DNA of 64,000 nucleotides from Erythrobacter sp. WG (GCF_026586795.1 NZ_JAPFGY010000004.1:1-64000), one strand, 5' to 3'. Positions 46,364-56,550 are shown, numbered from the stretch's first letter. The notes: generated by a model not told the origin, from the letters alone. Translations and numbers: made by a program.

Positions 46364-47869
46364 CTATTGCGTCGCCTCCAGCGCGCGCCACGCCACGCCC
46401 TGGAAGACGGGATCGTTGAGCATGGAGATCAGCAAACCACGCGCCGTGCCCTTGTCGCCGCGCCGGCTGAGCGCGGTCGCATAGGCATAGCGCAGATCGC
46501 CGACGCCCGCATTGGTCAGGAACGCCTGCTCCAACTGCCTGAAGGCGGTCTCCGGCGGGGTGCGCCCCTCTTCGATATAGGACTGGAAATAGAGCGCCGC
46601 AGCCAAGGGCTCGCGCTCGGGCTCGCGGGCCAGCGGGGCAAGCAGCGCGCGCACCGCGTCATACTCGTCAGCTTCGGCCAGCTCGCCCGCGCGCACCAGC
46701 CGCGACAGCATGATCTCCGCCTTCAGCCGCTGCGCCTGCCGGTGCGCGGGATCGATCGCCAGCGCCCTGTTCACCGCGCGCCATGCCTCGGCATCGGAAT
46801 AGGGGTTGGCCATCACGATCAATTCGCCGTTGGAAAAACCGAAGCCCCGGAACACCGGCCGCCCGCCGAAATCGCTGTGCTGGACCCGGGCATATTCGGC
46901 GGCGGCATATTCGTACCACACCGGCGCGCTGTCGGGAAAGCGGCCGGTCAACCGTCTCAGCGCGGAGGCGGTCGGCTTGAGGCGCGTTTCGAGCATCCGT
47001 TCGATGCGCAGTTCGATCAGCGCGACCTCATCGCGGGTCATGGGCCGGACGGCGACCTTGGCCACCACTTCCGGCTCGATTTGCACCCAGCGTGTCGGAC
47101 CGGTCGAGGCGGGCCGGTCAAGCTGCGCCGCCAAGATCGCCGGATCGCCCAGCTCGCGCGCTGCGTCCTCGACGGTGCGCCCGGTCACATAGGCATTGAT
47201 ATAGCGGTCGAGCACGCCTGCATATTCTTGCTCCAGCAGCAGCGGCGCTGCGATCATGCGGCTGACATCGAGGAACCGGGCATATTCGAGCTCGGACCTG
47301 TGGCGGACCGTCACCCGCAGGGCATTTGCAAGAGCGGTCGGCGTGACGCGCACCTTTCGCATCCTCGGGCTTCCCGGCGCACCGATCACGAACATCTTCT
47401 TCTCGTTGCGATAGGCGGTGGCGAAGAACTGCGATAACCCGCCCCTCAACCACATGGGCTTGGGCCGGAAGAAGGCGTTGCCGAGATGGTATTGGGTCAT
47501 GCAGTAGAAGATGTCGGCTTCCCGCATTCTTTGCGGTGCGAACGGGTCGAACCACGCCTTGGTGACCGGCAGTTCGGCATGATCCTGACACACCGCCGTC
47601 GCCCCGAAGTCGATCACGTGCGCGATGCGCGATGCATCGCTCGAAAGATAGAACTCCGGCTTGCGACCGTGCCGCGTCTCGCCCGGCATCAGGCCATGCA
47701 GGACCCGATCGAACTCCTCGATGGTCTGCATCAGCTCGCGCAGATCGCGCTCGGAGAGCGCGGCGTGAACGACATAGTGCTCACTCTCGGCGCGCAGCCA
47801 TCCGGTGGCACGGGCCGGGACCGCAAGGCTGACCGCGATCAACAGCAATGCGACGAGGCGCGACACCAT
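46364..47869 (-). CDS. exported protein, paralog 1, resembling an inactivated peptidase-MA/DUF1570-type protein
   Basis: 501 residues from the ATG at 47869 (MVSRLVALLLIAVSLAVPARA, signal peptide); a second ATG at 47881 would add four residues. It aligns along its whole length with the next gene: EHYVVHAALSERDLRELMQTIEEFDRVLHGLMP; WLRGGLSQFFATAYRNEKKMFV; FRGFGFSNGELIVMANPYSDAEAWRAVNRALAIDP. The peptidase-MA pattern HExxH ... W...EG.AE(Y/F)F is replaced here by FYCMTQYHLG and WLRGGLSQFF, so the metal ligands are missing. C-terminal half is TPR-like. Probably periplasmic. Function unknown. Confidence 0.8.
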   Translation of the reverse strand: MVSRLVALLLIAVSLAVPARATGWLRAESEHYVVHAALSERDLRELMQTIEEFDRVLHGLMPGETRHGRKPEFYLSSDASRIAHVIDFGATAVCQDHAELPVTKAWFDPFAPQRMREADIFYCMTQYHLGNAFFRPKPMWLRGGLSQFFATAYRNEKKMFVIGAPGSPRMRKVRVTPTALANALRVTVRHRSELEYARFLDVSRMIAAPLLLEQEYAGVLDRYINAYVTGRTVEDAARELGDPAILAAQLDRPASTGPTRWVQIEPEVVAKVAVRPMTRDEVALIELRIERMLETRLKPTASALRRLTGRFPDSAPVWYEYAAAEYARVQHSDFGGRPVFRGFGFSNGELIVMANPYSDAEAWRAVNRALAIDPAHRQAQRLKAEIMLSRLVRAGELAEADEYDAVRALLAPLAREPEREPLAAALYFQSYIEEGRTPPETAFRQLEQAFLTNAGVGDLRYAYATALSRRGDKGTARGLLISMLNDPVFQGVAWRALEATQ

Positions 47870-47958
47870 GCTGTGCACCATATCACCGCGCAATCGCCTG
47901 TAAACGGATCGGTTTCGCGACTTCGCTGGAGGTGCGCAGGGCCATGGCCCTTCGCGCC

Positions 47959-49464
47959 TCAGGGCGCCGCCTCCAGCGCGCGCCGGGCGGCGGCTTCGAA
48001 CTTCGGATCGTTCAGCATCGAGGTCAGCAGGCTGCGCGCTTCCCCGACCCTCCCCAGCCGGCTGAGCGCCACGGCATAGGCATAGCGGAAGTCGGTCACA
48101 CTGGCGTTGGCTCTGAACGCCTCCTCAAGCTGCTCGAAGGCTTCCGGCGGCGGCGCGATGCCCTGTTCGACATAGGACTGGTGGTAGAGCGCCGCCGCGA
48201 GCGGATTGCGCCGCGGATCGCGCGCCAGCGGCGCAAGGGCCGCGCGCACCTCGCCATAACCCGCCGCATCGTCGGGATCGCCCGCGCGCACCAGCCGGTT
48301 GAGCAGGATCTCGGCACGCAGCCGCCGGGCTTCGGGCATGGCGGGGTCGATCGCCAGGGCCCGGTTCACCGCCCGCCACGCCTCGGCATCGGGATAGCGG
48401 TTGGCGGTCACGATCAGCTCGCCGTTCGCGAAGCCGAAGCCGCGGAACAGCGGATCGCCGGCGAATTCGCTGTTCTGCACGAGGCCGAACTCGGCGGCGG
48501 CATATTCGTACCACACGAGCGCGCTGTCGGGCATCCGGCCGGTCAGCGCGCGAAGCCGCTGCGCCGCCTGCTTGCGACTCTTCTCGCGCAAGCGCTCGAA
48601 GCGCAGGTCGATCAGCGCGATCTCGTCACGGCGCATCGGCCGCAAGGCAATGGCGGCAGGAGGCCCCGGCGCCAGCTCGAATCGGCGCAGCTTGGGTCTC
48701 TTCCGTTTGGCGCGCTTGTCGATCCTGTCCAGCAGGGTCTCGAAATCGCCGAGCTCGGCTGCCGCCTGCTCCATGGTCATGCCCGAGGCGTAGGCGCGGA
48801 CGTAGCGCTCGAGGACACCCGCGTAGGCGGGTTCCGCGAGGAGTGGGGCGGTCACCGCGCCCGCCACGCTGTAGAACCGTGCGAACTGCTGCTGATTCCT
48901 GGGCGAGGTCTTGTCGGTCAGGGCCGTCCTGACCTCCTCGGCCGCCACCGGATGGATCAGGGGCCTGCGGTAGTCGGGCGCTCCGAGGATGAAGTGCCCT
49001 TCCTCGTCCCTGTATGCGGTCGCGAAGAACTGCGGGAACCCGCTGCCCAGCCAGGGCGGCATTGGCTGGAAGTAAGCCTGTTCGAGATGCCGGTCCGCCG
49101 CGTAGAAGAAGGCCGCTTCGTATCGGATGCCGGCCGGTTCGGCGAAGCTGAACCTGGCGAAGGCCATCATGCTTTCGGGCGAATAGGCGGGGAAGCCGGA
49201 TACGCGCATGCCGACGATGCCGGAGATGCGATCGTATCCGGGCGTGAGGTAGAGTTGCAGCTTCTGGCCGGGCTCGATCCTCGGCGGCATCAGCGCGCGC
49301 AGCACCCGGTCGAGATCCTCCAGCGTCTGCACGATCTCGCGCAGGTCGGCTTCGCGCATGTCGGCGTGGACGATGTAGTGCTCGCTCTCGGCGCGATGCC
49401 ATTCCGCGAGGGCCGGCGCCGCAAGGCAGAGCGTCCACAAGAACAGGCAGAGGCGGGCAATCAC
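47959..49464 (-). CDS. exported protein, paralog 2, resembling an inactivated peptidase-MA/DUF1570-type protein
   Basis: 501 residues, exactly the length of paralog 1. Signal peptide MIARLCLFLWTLCLAAPALA. Shared landmarks: RAESEHYIVHADMREADLREIVQTLEDLDRVLRALMPP; WLGSGFPQFFATAYRDEEGHFILGAPDY; FRGFGFANGELIVTANRYPDAEAWRAVNRALAIDP; C-terminal RARRALEAAP. The HExxH position reads YAADRHLEQ and the EG position reads GSG, so this copy is also without metal ligands. Tandem duplication followed by divergence is clear. The two genes are on one strand, 89 bases apart. Confidence 0.8.
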   Translation of the reverse strand: MIARLCLFLWTLCLAAPALAEWHRAESEHYIVHADMREADLREIVQTLEDLDRVLRALMPPRIEPGQKLQLYLTPGYDRISGIVGMRVSGFPAYSPESMMAFARFSFAEPAGIRYEAAFFYAADRHLEQAYFQPMPPWLGSGFPQFFATAYRDEEGHFILGAPDYRRPLIHPVAAEEVRTALTDKTSPRNQQQFARFYSVAGAVTAPLLAEPAYAGVLERYVRAYASGMTMEQAAAELGDFETLLDRIDKRAKRKRPKLRRFELAPGPPAAIALRPMRRDEIALIDLRFERLREKSRKQAAQRLRALTGRMPDSALVWYEYAAAEFGLVQNSEFAGDPLFRGFGFANGELIVTANRYPDAEAWRAVNRALAIDPAMPEARRLRAEILLNRLVRAGDPDDAAGYGEVRAALAPLARDPRRNPLAAALYHQSYVEQGIAPPPEAFEQLEEAFRANASVTDFRYAYAVALSRLGRVGEARSLLTSMLNDPKFEAAARRALEAAP

Positions 49465-49504
49465 CGGCCGAGCTTATCAGGAGCCAACTGCCAGTAAAGG
49501 CTCG

Positions 49505-51673
49505 TCAAACGAAGCTATAAGGGTCGATGTCGACGCCCACGCGCACCCCCGGGGCGAAACTCACCGCGCCGATCCATTCGCGCAGCACGCCCTGCACGTT
49601 GGCGCTGCGGCGCGCGTTGACGAGGAAGCGGTAGCGGTAGCGGCCGCGCAGCAGCGCCATGGGCGCGGGGGCGGGGCCGAGGATCTGGACATCCGTGAGG
49701 CGCGGGCGCACGTCGCCGAGGCGCACCGCGGCCTCGCGCGCTTCCTTCTCGTCCTCGCTGGAGAGGATGATCGCAGCCCAGCGCCCAAACGGGGGCGCGC
49801 CGGCATCGCGGCGCCCCTGCGTCTCGGCGGCGTAGAAGGCATCGCGGTCGCCGTTCGCCAGCGCGGCGATGACCGGCGCATCGGGGTGGCGGGTCTGGAT
49901 CAGCACCTCGCCGGGCTTGGCCCCGCGCCCCGCGCGCCCGGCGACCTGCGCGATCTGCGAGAAGATCCGCTCGCCTGCGCGCAGGTCCCCGCCCTCGAGG
50001 CCGAGATCGGCGTCGACCACGCCCACCAGGGTCAGCTCGGGGAAGTGGAAGCCCTTGGTCACCAGCTGGGTGCCGATGATGATGTCGATCGCGCGCCCCT
50101 CGGCCATGGCGATGAACTCCGCCGCGCGCTCGGGGGTGCCGAGCGTGTCCGAGGTGGCGACCGCGGTGCGCGCTTCGGGGAACAGCTCGGCCACTTCGGC
50201 GGCGATGCGCTCGACTCCGGGGCCGCAGGCGACGAGGCAGTCACTCTCGCCGCATTCGGGGCAGGCCTCGGGCACGCGCGTCTCGAAGCCGCAGTGGTGG
50301 CAGGCGAGACGGGCCGACAGCCGGTGCTCGACCAGCCACGCGCTGCAACTCGGGCACTTGAAGCGGTGCCCGCAATTGCGACACAGCGTCAGCGGCGCGT
50401 AGCCGCGGCGGTTCAAGAACAGCAGCGATTGCTCGCCCTTGCCCAGCCGGTCGCGCAGGGCCTCGACCAGCGGCCCCGCCAGCCACCGCTGGCTGCCCGG
50501 CTTCTCCTCGGTGAGGTCGACCAGCCGGACCGTGGGCAGCGTCGCGCCGCCATAGCGGGCCGGGAGGTCGAGCTTCTCGTAGACCCCGATCTCGGCCATG
50601 TGCAGGCTCTCCAGCGCGGGGGTGGCGCTGGCGAGGATCACCGGCAGGCCCTCGAACCGCGCGCGCATCACCGCCACGTCGCGGGCGTTGTAGCGCACCC
50701 CGTCGTCCTGCTTGAAGCTGATCTCGTGCGCCTCGTCGACCACGATCAGGCCGAGCTTCGCGTAAGGCAGGAACAGCGCCGAGCGCGCGCCGACCACCAC
50801 CTGCGCGCTTCCGTCCGCGATGGCGCGCCACGCGCGCCGGCGCTCGGTCGATTTGAGCGAGGAATGCCACAGCACCGGCGGCGCCCCGAAGCGGGCGGCG
50901 AAGCGCGCGAGGAAGTTCTCGGTGAGCGCGATTTCCGGCAGCAGCACCAGCACCTGCCGCCCCTGCCGGATCGCGGCGGCGACGGGTTCGAAATAGGTCT
51001 CGGTCTTGCCCGATCCGGTCACCCCGTCGAGGAGAAAGGGGGCGAAGGCGCGGGCCTCCACTGCCGCGACCAGCCGCTCGGCGACCGCGCGCTGGGCGGG
51101 CGAGAGGTCGGGCTGATGGTGGCCGGGATCGGCGGCGGGGTAGGGGCGGTCGATCTTCACCGTGACCGGCGCGATGAGGCCGGCCCCCGCCATGCCGCGC
51201 AGCACGCCTTCCGAGACACCCGCCTTCGCCGCCAGTTCGCGCATCGTGCCCTGTTCGCCGGCGAGCTTCTCCAGCGCGGTGCGGCGCTGCGCGGTCAGCC
51301 GCCCGCTGCCTTGCGCCCCCGTCAGCCGGTATTCGGTCATCGTCGCCGGGCCTCCCAGCGCGCCGCCGCTCGCCAGCGCCATGCGCGCGACGCTCGCCAG
51401 CGGGGCGCAGTAGTAGTCGGCGGTCCACTCGATCAGCCGCCGCAGCGGTTCGGGAAGCGGCGGGACCGGCACCACCTCGAGGATCGGCCGCAGCCGCTCG
51501 AAGGCGATGGCATCGCCCGGCAGGCGGCCTTCGTCCCAGACGATTCCCATGACCTTCCGAGGCCCGAGCGGGGCGACCACCACGCTCCCCGGCGGTGCGT
51601 CCACGCCGTCCGGCAGGCGGTAGTCGAGCGCACCCAAAGCTGCGTTAAGGACGAGGAGGCGCACACGGTTCAT
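49505..51673 (-). CDS. priA: primosomal replication-restart helicase PriA
   Basis: 722 residues from the ATG at 51673 (MNRVRLLVLNAALGALDYRLP). N-terminal 3'-DNA-binding domain, then a helicase core: Walker A GVTGSGKTE, VLLPEIALTENFLARF, DEAH box IVVDEAHEISFKQDDG, SATPALES. The zinc domain has CRNCGHRFKCPSC, CHHCGF and CPECGESDC. Motif VI region is QIAQVAGRAGRGAKPGEVLIQT. The upstream frame to 51796 has no start signal. In many alphaproteobacteria priA is adjacent to atpH, but here about 10 kb of unrelated genes separates them. Confidence 0.98.
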   Translation of the reverse strand: MNRVRLLVLNAALGALDYRLPDGVDAPPGSVVVAPLGPRKVMGIVWDEGRLPGDAIAFERLRPILEVVPVPPLPEPLRRLIEWTADYYCAPLASVARMALASGGALGGPATMTEYRLTGAQGSGRLTAQRRTALEKLAGEQGTMRELAAKAGVSEGVLRGMAGAGLIAPVTVKIDRPYPAADPGHHQPDLSPAQRAVAERLVAAVEARAFAPFLLDGVTGSGKTETYFEPVAAAIRQGRQVLVLLPEIALTENFLARFAARFGAPPVLWHSSLKSTERRRAWRAIADGSAQVVVGARSALFLPYAKLGLIVVDEAHEISFKQDDGVRYNARDVAVMRARFEGLPVILASATPALESLHMAEIGVYEKLDLPARYGGATLPTVRLVDLTEEKPGSQRWLAGPLVEALRDRLGKGEQSLLFLNRRGYAPLTLCRNCGHRFKCPSCSAWLVEHRLSARLACHHCGFETRVPEACPECGESDCLVACGPGVERIAAEVAELFPEARTAVATSDTLGTPERAAEFIAMAEGRAIDIIIGTQLVTKGFHFPELTLVGVVDADLGLEGGDLRAGERIFSQIAQVAGRAGRGAKPGEVLIQTRHPDAPVIAALANGDRDAFYAAETQGRRDAGAPPFGRWAAIILSSEDEKEAREAAVRLGDVRPRLTDVQILGPAPAPMALLRGRYRYRFLVNARRSANVQGVLREWIGAVSFAPGVRVGVDIDPYSFV

Positions 51674-51728
51674 CGCAGGGTTATATGGAGAGGCCCATGG
51701 TGGAAGGGCAAGCTTGGAGACACGACCA

Positions 51729-52427
51729 ATGACCGCAATCGTCACCCATCGCCCGACCCGCCGCGCGCTGCTTGCGGGCGCGGCCGGCGCGGGCACGCTG
51801 CTGCTGCTGCCCGCTTGCGCGACCTATGGCCCCGCCTTCACGCTCGAGGAGGCGGTGCGGCGGATGCTGCTGCTCGCGTCCGAAAACGCCTTCGCGCGTC
51901 TCACCCAGCCGGGCGGCTACTGGGACGAGCAGGTCGCGCGCGTGGGCCTCGGCACCATGCTCGGCACGCGCGGCGACGTGCTCTCGCGCATCCTCACCTC
52001 GGCGCTGTTCAAGCAGCGGCTGGAGGAGCGGTTCGCCACCCTCGCGATCGACGCCAGCTACCGCGCCGCGCCGGTCGTCACCGATGCGGTGCGGGTGATT
52101 GGGGTGCGCAATGCCATCGATCTGGTGCGCGGCGGCCCGACCGCGGCGAGCGCCTACCTGCGCGCCGAGGTGGGATCGCGGCTGATCGATGCGGTGGTGC
52201 CCGAGCTCGGCCAGGCGATCCGGGTGAGCCGCGACCCGCTGCTCGGCGAGGCGCTGAACGCCGTCACCGGGGTCGATGTCGCGGCGGTCGCGGAGCGGGT
52301 CGGGCGGGTGGTCGACGATGCCGTGTGGGGCGAGATCGCCCGTGAGGAAGCCGCGATCCGCGCCAACCCGCGCGCCACCCGCGATCCAGCGATCATTGCC
52401 GTGTTCGGCGCGGCGGGCGCGGTGTGA
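51729..52427 (+). CDS. DUF4197 family putative lipoprotein
   Basis: 232 residues from the ATG at 51729, after GGAG; a TTG at 51714 in frame is less likely. MTAIVTHRPTRRALLAGAAGAGTLLLLPACATYG has a twin-Arg-like RR pair, a hydrophobic core and lipobox LPAC (Cys30), so it is a lipoprotein. The DUF4197 part contains EEAVRRMLLLASENAFARLTQPGGYWDEQVARVGLGTMLG and ELGQAIRVSRDPLLGEALNAVTGVDVAAVA. Role unknown. It is divergent from priA and convergent with the DUF2490 gene (4-base gap). Confidence 0.8.
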   Translation: MTAIVTHRPTRRALLAGAAGAGTLLLLPACATYGPAFTLEEAVRRMLLLASENAFARLTQPGGYWDEQVARVGLGTMLGTRGDVLSRILTSALFKQRLEERFATLAIDASYRAAPVVTDAVRVIGVRNAIDLVRGGPTAASAYLRAEVGSRLIDAVVPELGQAIRVSRDPLLGEALNAVTGVDVAAVAERVGRVVDDAVWGEIAREEAAIRANPRATRDPAIIAVFGAAGAV

Positions 52428-52431
52428 GGCG

Positions 52432-53091
52432 TCAGAAGCGGTAGGTGAGTGCGAGCTGGGGTATGTGACTGGTCTGCGCTGGCCTGGGTCCGCGCGGGAA
52501 TATCACGTGCCAGTAGATCGCGCCCACATCGAAGTACTTGCTGAGGCGGTGGGTCACGCTCGCCTGAAGGCGCCACTGCTCGGTGGAGGCCCCCTGGTCG
52601 GCCCTGCGCGACTGCATGATGCCGAGCCACTCCACGCCCGCAGACGCGCGCCATTCGGTGGCGATCGGCTGGTTGTAGGTGACGCGTTGGCGTAACCGGA
52701 GCTCCATCCGGTCTGCGCCGTCGAAGAAACGCTCCTCGAGACGGGTGCGCGCCTCGATTCTGCCGATCGTGAAGATCGCCTGCTGGTGCAAGCGGATCTC
52801 GGTCAGCCCGGCGGTGTCGAACAGCATGACGCCGCCGCCGATCCGGGTGCGCTCGGCGACCTGTTGCTCGGCCATGACGCGGATCGTCTGCTGGTCTGCG
52901 CCCGTCTCCTGATCGCTGCGCCAGCGCTGGGTCGCGTCGATCGTCAGGGTCGTCTTCTCGGCGATCTTGCCGGTGGCAAAGGCGTTCAGCCAGAATTGCG
53001 TATCTTCTTCCGCTGCCCACGCTTTGGACGGTTGCCAAGCCGCCGCGAGGGCGGCAAGCAGCATCGCGCATCGGATTGCCCCGCGTGTCAT
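52432..53091 (-). CDS. DUF2490 family outer-membrane protein
   Basis: 219 residues. Signal peptide [30 protein letters not shown]. The rest is a 10-12-strand pattern of alternating residues ([73 protein letters not shown]), ending in an aromatic (LALTYRF), the hallmark of an outer-membrane beta-barrel. DUF2490 proteins lack assigned substrates. Convergent with the DUF4197 gene; divergent from fsa. Confidence 0.85.
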   Translation of the reverse strand: MTRGAIRCAMLLAALAAAWQPSKAWAAEEDTQFWLNAFATGKIAEKTTLTIDATQRWRSDQETGADQQTIRVMAEQQVAERTRIGGGVMLFDTAGLTEIRLHQQAIFTIGRIEARTRLEERFFDGADRMELRLRQRVTYNQPIATEWRASAGVEWLGIMQSRRADQGASTEQWRLQASVTHRLSKYFDVGAIYWHVIFPRGPRPAQTSHIPQLALTYRF

Positions 53092-53150
53092 GCTCGCCCT
53101 CTAGGCGCCGCGCGCATGACATGGCTATCGCAAAAGTTTGGAGTGAACAC

Positions 53151-53804
53151 ATGAAATTCTTCGTCGACACCGCCGATATCGAGGCAATCCGCGAACTGGC
53201 GGCGACGGGCCTCCTTGACGGGGTGACCACCAACCCCTCGTTGATCGCCAAGTCGGGCCGTGATTTCAAGGAAGTGACGGCCGAGATCTGCAAGCTGGTC
53301 GACGGTCCGGTGAGTGCCGAGGTGGTCGCGCTCGATCATGCGACCATGATGAAGGAGGCCGAGGTTCTCAGGAAGATCGCCGACAATGTGTGCATCAAGG
53401 TGCCGCTGACGGTCGATGGCCTCAAGACCTGCAAGGCACTGACCGGCGAGGGCACGATGGTCAACGTCACGCTGTGCTTCTCGGCCAACCAGGCGCTGCT
53501 GGCGGCCAAGGCGGGGGCGAGCTTCATCTCGCCCTTCGTCGGCCGGCATGATGACAACGGCTTCGACGGCATGGACCTCATCGAGGACATCCGCCTGATC
53601 TACGACAACTACAGCTTCGCGACCGAAATCCTCGTCGCCTCCGTGCGCCACACCACCCACGTGCTTCAGGCGGCGAAGATCGGCGCCGACGTGATGACGG
53701 CACCGCCCAAGGTGATCCACGACCTCTTCAAGCACGTCCTCACCGAAAAGGGGATCGAGGGCTTCATGAAGGACTGGGCCGGGACCGGCCAGAGCATCCT
53801 GTAA
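53151..53804 (+). CDS. fsa: fructose-6-phosphate aldolase / transaldolase-like (MipB/TalC type)
   Basis: 217 residues, a short transaldolase-like TIM barrel. Schiff-base Lys83 lies in [33 protein letters not shown] is the N-terminal signature, FVGRHDD the phosphate-binding region. Alternatives: fructose-6-phosphate aldolase, or transaldolase 3B; the sequence does not decide. ATG at 53151 ([10 protein letters not shown]). Six bases separate it from cobT, so they are probably one unit. It is divergent from the DUF2490 gene. Confidence 0.9.
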   Translation: MKFFVDTADIEAIRELAATGLLDGVTTNPSLIAKSGRDFKEVTAEICKLVDGPVSAEVVALDHATMMKEAEVLRKIADNVCIKVPLTVDGLKTCKALTGEGTMVNVTLCFSANQALLAAKAGASFISPFVGRHDDNGFDGMDLIEDIRLIYDNYSFATEILVASVRHTTHVLQAAKIGADVMTAPPKVIHDLFKHVLTEKGIEGFMKDWAGTGQSIL

Positions 53805-53809
53805 CGCCG

Positions 53810-55651
53810 ATGGCCGACCAGTCCCCCCTCGACCGTTTCAAGCAGGCGCTGACCGGCGCCAGCCGCGCGATCGCGGGCGATCCGGAGGTCGAGGTCGCGT
53901 GGAGCGCCGACGTGCCGGGCTCTGCGGGCAACCGCTTCCGCGTGCCGCTGCCGGGGCGGGACTTGCCGGCCGATCAGGTGACCGAGGCGCGCGGCTTTGC
54001 CGACAGCTTCGCGTTGAAGCTGCGCCACCACAACGCCGCGCTCCACGCCCGCTCCGCGCCGCCCGAGCCGATCGCACGGGCCTGCTACGACGCGATCGAG
54101 CAGGTGCGCTACGAGGCGCTGGGCGCCAACCGCTTCGGCGGCATCCGGGCGAACCTCGACGCCGCGACCGAACTGCGCACCGCGGGCGACAAGATCGTGC
54201 GCGCGCAGAATTCCGCCGAGGTCCCCTTGCAGACCGCGCTCGCGCTGCTGGTGCGCGAGGCGCTGACCGGCGAGGCGGTGCCCGAGCGCGCGCGGGGCGG
54301 GATCGAGCTGGTGCGCGATTTCCTCGAGGAGAAGGTCGGCGGCGACTTCGCGGGCCTCGCCGAGACAATCGCCGATCAGGAGGCTTTCCAGAAGCTCGCG
54401 CTCGACATGCTGCGCGAGCTCGATCTCACCCGCCCCACCGAGGCGCCGGACGAGACCGACAGCGACGAGCCCGACGACGAGGACGGCCCCGACGACGAGA
54501 ACGAGGGCGAGGACGAGAACCAGGGCGAGGGCGATCCGCAATCGGCCGAAATGGCCGGCGACATGGCCGAGGGCGAGGGCGAGGGGGAGCAATCCTCCGA
54601 CACCGAAACCGACAGCGAGATGTCCGAGGGCGACGCGAGCGACGATGCCGACGCCGCCAACGCCCCCGTCCGCCCCAACCGCCCGCAGGCCGAGGTGCCC
54701 GCGAGCGTCGACTACAAGGCGTTCACCACCCGCTTCGACGAGGAAGTCGCCGCGCCCGACCTGTGCGACGCGGAGGAACTGGACCGGCTGCGCGCCTATC
54801 TCGACAGCCAGCTGACGGGCCTTCAGGGCGTGGTGACGCGCCTCGCCAACCGCTTGCAGCGTCGGTTGATGGCGCAGCAGAACCGCAGCTGGGACTTCGA
54901 CCAGGAGGAAGGCGTGCTCGATGCCGCGCGGCTTTCCCGCGTGATCGTCTCGCCCGGCACGGCGCTCTCCTACAAGGTCGAGCGCGATGTCGAGTTCAAG
55001 GACACGATCGTCACCCTGCTGATCGACAATTCGGGCTCGATGCGCGGGCGGCCCATCTCCATCGCGGCGATCAGCGCCGACATCCTTGCGCGCACGCTGG
55101 AGCGCTGCGGGGTCAAGACCGAGATTTTGGGCTTCACCACCCGCGCGTGGAAGGGCGGGCAGAGCCGCGAGGCGTGGCTCGCCGACGGCAAGCCGCAGAA
55201 CCCCGGGCGCCTCAACGACTTGCGCCACATCATCTACAAGCAGGCCGACGAGCCGTGGCGCCGCGCGCGCCGCAATCTCGGGCTGATGATGCGCGAGGGG
55301 CTACTGAAGGAGAACATCGACGGCGAGGCGCTGATCTGGGCGCACTCGCGCCTCCTCTACCGCCCCGAGGAGCGCCGCATCCTGATGGTCATCTCCGACG
55401 GCGCGCCGGTGGACGATTCGACCCTGTCGGTGAACTCCGCCGGATATCTGGAGGCGCACCTCAGGGGCGTGATCGAGTGGATCGAGAAGGTCTCGCCGGT
55501 CCAGCTCGTCGCCATCGGCATCGGCCACGACGTCACCCGCTACTACCGCCGCGCGGTGACGATCATGGACGTCGAGCAACTGGGCGGCACGATCATGGAG
55601 CAGCTCGCCGAACTGTTCGAGGACGAGAAGGGCGTGAAGGGGCGGCGCTAG
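53810..55651 (+). CDS. cobT: cobaltochelatase CobT subunit-like protein
   Basis: 613 residues, standard CobT length. The N-terminal domain (about 1-210) is followed by a long acidic spacer about 213-285 (runs of Asp/Glu, for example [20 protein letters not shown]), then a C-terminal vWA domain with [30 protein letters not shown] and [13 protein letters not shown]. In vitamin B12 synthesis it forms a AAA+ chelatase with CobS and CobN; neither is in this window. CobST pairs also occur without cobalamin genes, so the metal role is not proven. It follows fsa by 5 bases. Confidence 0.93.
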   Translation: MADQSPLDRFKQALTGASRAIAGDPEVEVAWSADVPGSAGNRFRVPLPGRDLPADQVTEARGFADSFALKLRHHNAALHARSAPPEPIARACYDAIEQVRYEALGANRFGGIRANLDAATELRTAGDKIVRAQNSAEVPLQTALALLVREALTGEAVPERARGGIELVRDFLEEKVGGDFAGLAETIADQEAFQKLALDMLRELDLTRPTEAPDETDSDEPDDEDGPDDENEGEDENQGEGDPQSAEMAGDMAEGEGEGEQSSDTETDSEMSEGDASDDADAANAPVRPNRPQAEVPASVDYKAFTTRFDEEVAAPDLCDAEELDRLRAYLDSQLTGLQGVVTRLANRLQRRLMAQQNRSWDFDQEEGVLDAARLSRVIVSPGTALSYKVERDVEFKDTIVTLLIDNSGSMRGRPISIAAISADILARTLERCGVKTEILGFTTRAWKGGQSREAWLADGKPQNPGRLNDLRHIIYKQADEPWRRARRNLGLMMREGLLKENIDGEALIWAHSRLLYRPEERRILMVISDGAPVDDSTLSVNSAGYLEAHLRGVIEWIEKVSPVQLVAIGIGHDVTRYYRRAVTIMDVEQLGGTIMEQLAELFEDEKGVKGRR

Positions 55652-55757
55652 CCATCATCCGCGCTATTTTGAGGGGTTGCAATTCGCAACTCGATTGCCG
55701 CATTGGTTCACCTCGTCGACAGACTGCGCCACGCGCGCGTGCCACCGGGGAACCACA

Positions 55758-56417
55758 ATGAACGTCACCGAAGCCGTCACATCCCGCCGTTCGATCCGCG
55801 AGTTTCTCGAGAAGCCCGTGCCGCTCGACGTCATCACCCGGGTGATGGACAAGGCGCGCTGGGCCGCCTCGGGGTGCAACTACCAGCCGTGGGAGGCGAC
55901 GATCGTCACCGGCCAGCCGCTGCGCGACCTGCAGGCGAAGATCACTTCCACCCCGCCGCAGAAGCTCGAATACGACTGGGACGCGCCCAAGCAGGAGGAG
56001 GCCTACAAGCAGCGCCTCCACGGCATTTCGCGGGGGATGTTCGACGCGCTCGGCATCGCGCGCGATGATGGCGCGGCGCGCATGGCGGCGATGGGGCGCA
56101 ACGCGACCAGCTTCGGCGCGCCGGCGGTGATGTTCGTCCATTTCCCGCGCCTGATGAAGGAGCCGCAGTGGTCGGACACCGGGATGTGGCTCGCCACCAT
56201 CGCGCTTTTGCTGCGCGAGGAGGGGCTCGATTCCTGCTTCCAGGAGTTCATGGCCTACTACGCCACCGTGATCCGCGACTTTCTCGGCCTCGACCACGAG
56301 CGCACCATGTTCTTCTGCGGCATGGCGATCGGCTACCGCGACCCAGAGGCGCCGGTGAACAATTTCGTGCGCGAGCGCGTGCCGCTGGAGGAACAGGTGC
56401 GGTTCGTCGGGTTCTGA
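55758..56417 (+). CDS. nitroreductase family flavoprotein
   Basis: 219 residues. FMN-binding N-terminus TEAVTSRRSIREFLEKPVP, WAASGCNYQPWEATIV, and the C-terminal block GMAIGYRDPEAPVNNFVRERVPLEEQVRFVGF. NAD(P)H-dependent reduction of nitro, quinone or related substrates. ATG at 55758; no strong Shine-Dalgarno is evident. Followed by a family B repeat and cysS on the same strand. Confidence 0.9.
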   Translation: MNVTEAVTSRRSIREFLEKPVPLDVITRVMDKARWAASGCNYQPWEATIVTGQPLRDLQAKITSTPPQKLEYDWDAPKQEEAYKQRLHGISRGMFDALGIARDDGAARMAAMGRNATSFGAPAVMFVHFPRLMKEPQWSDTGMWLATIALLLREEGLDSCFQEFMAYYATVIRDFLGLDHERTMFFCGMAIGYRDPEAPVNNFVRERVPLEEQVRFVGF

Positions 56418-56424
56418 TGTCCGT

Positions 56425-56508
56425 CGTCATTGCGAGCCGCGAAGCGGCGCGGCAATCCAGGGCGTCGGGCTCGCCGCTCTGGATTGCTTCGCTCAGCTAG
56501 CAATGACG
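56425..56508. repeat. family B intergenic repeat, copy 2
   Basis: An 84-base element with CGTCATTGCGAG (56425) at one end and the inverted CTAGCAATGACG (56497-56508) at the other; inner CAATCCAG/CTGGATTG. Lies between the nitroreductase and cysS genes, starting 7 bases after the nitroreductase stop. Confidence 0.85.
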
Positions 56509-56550
56509 AGGGAATTGACGTTGTGCGCGCCGCTGGCCAAAGCGCGGCCC

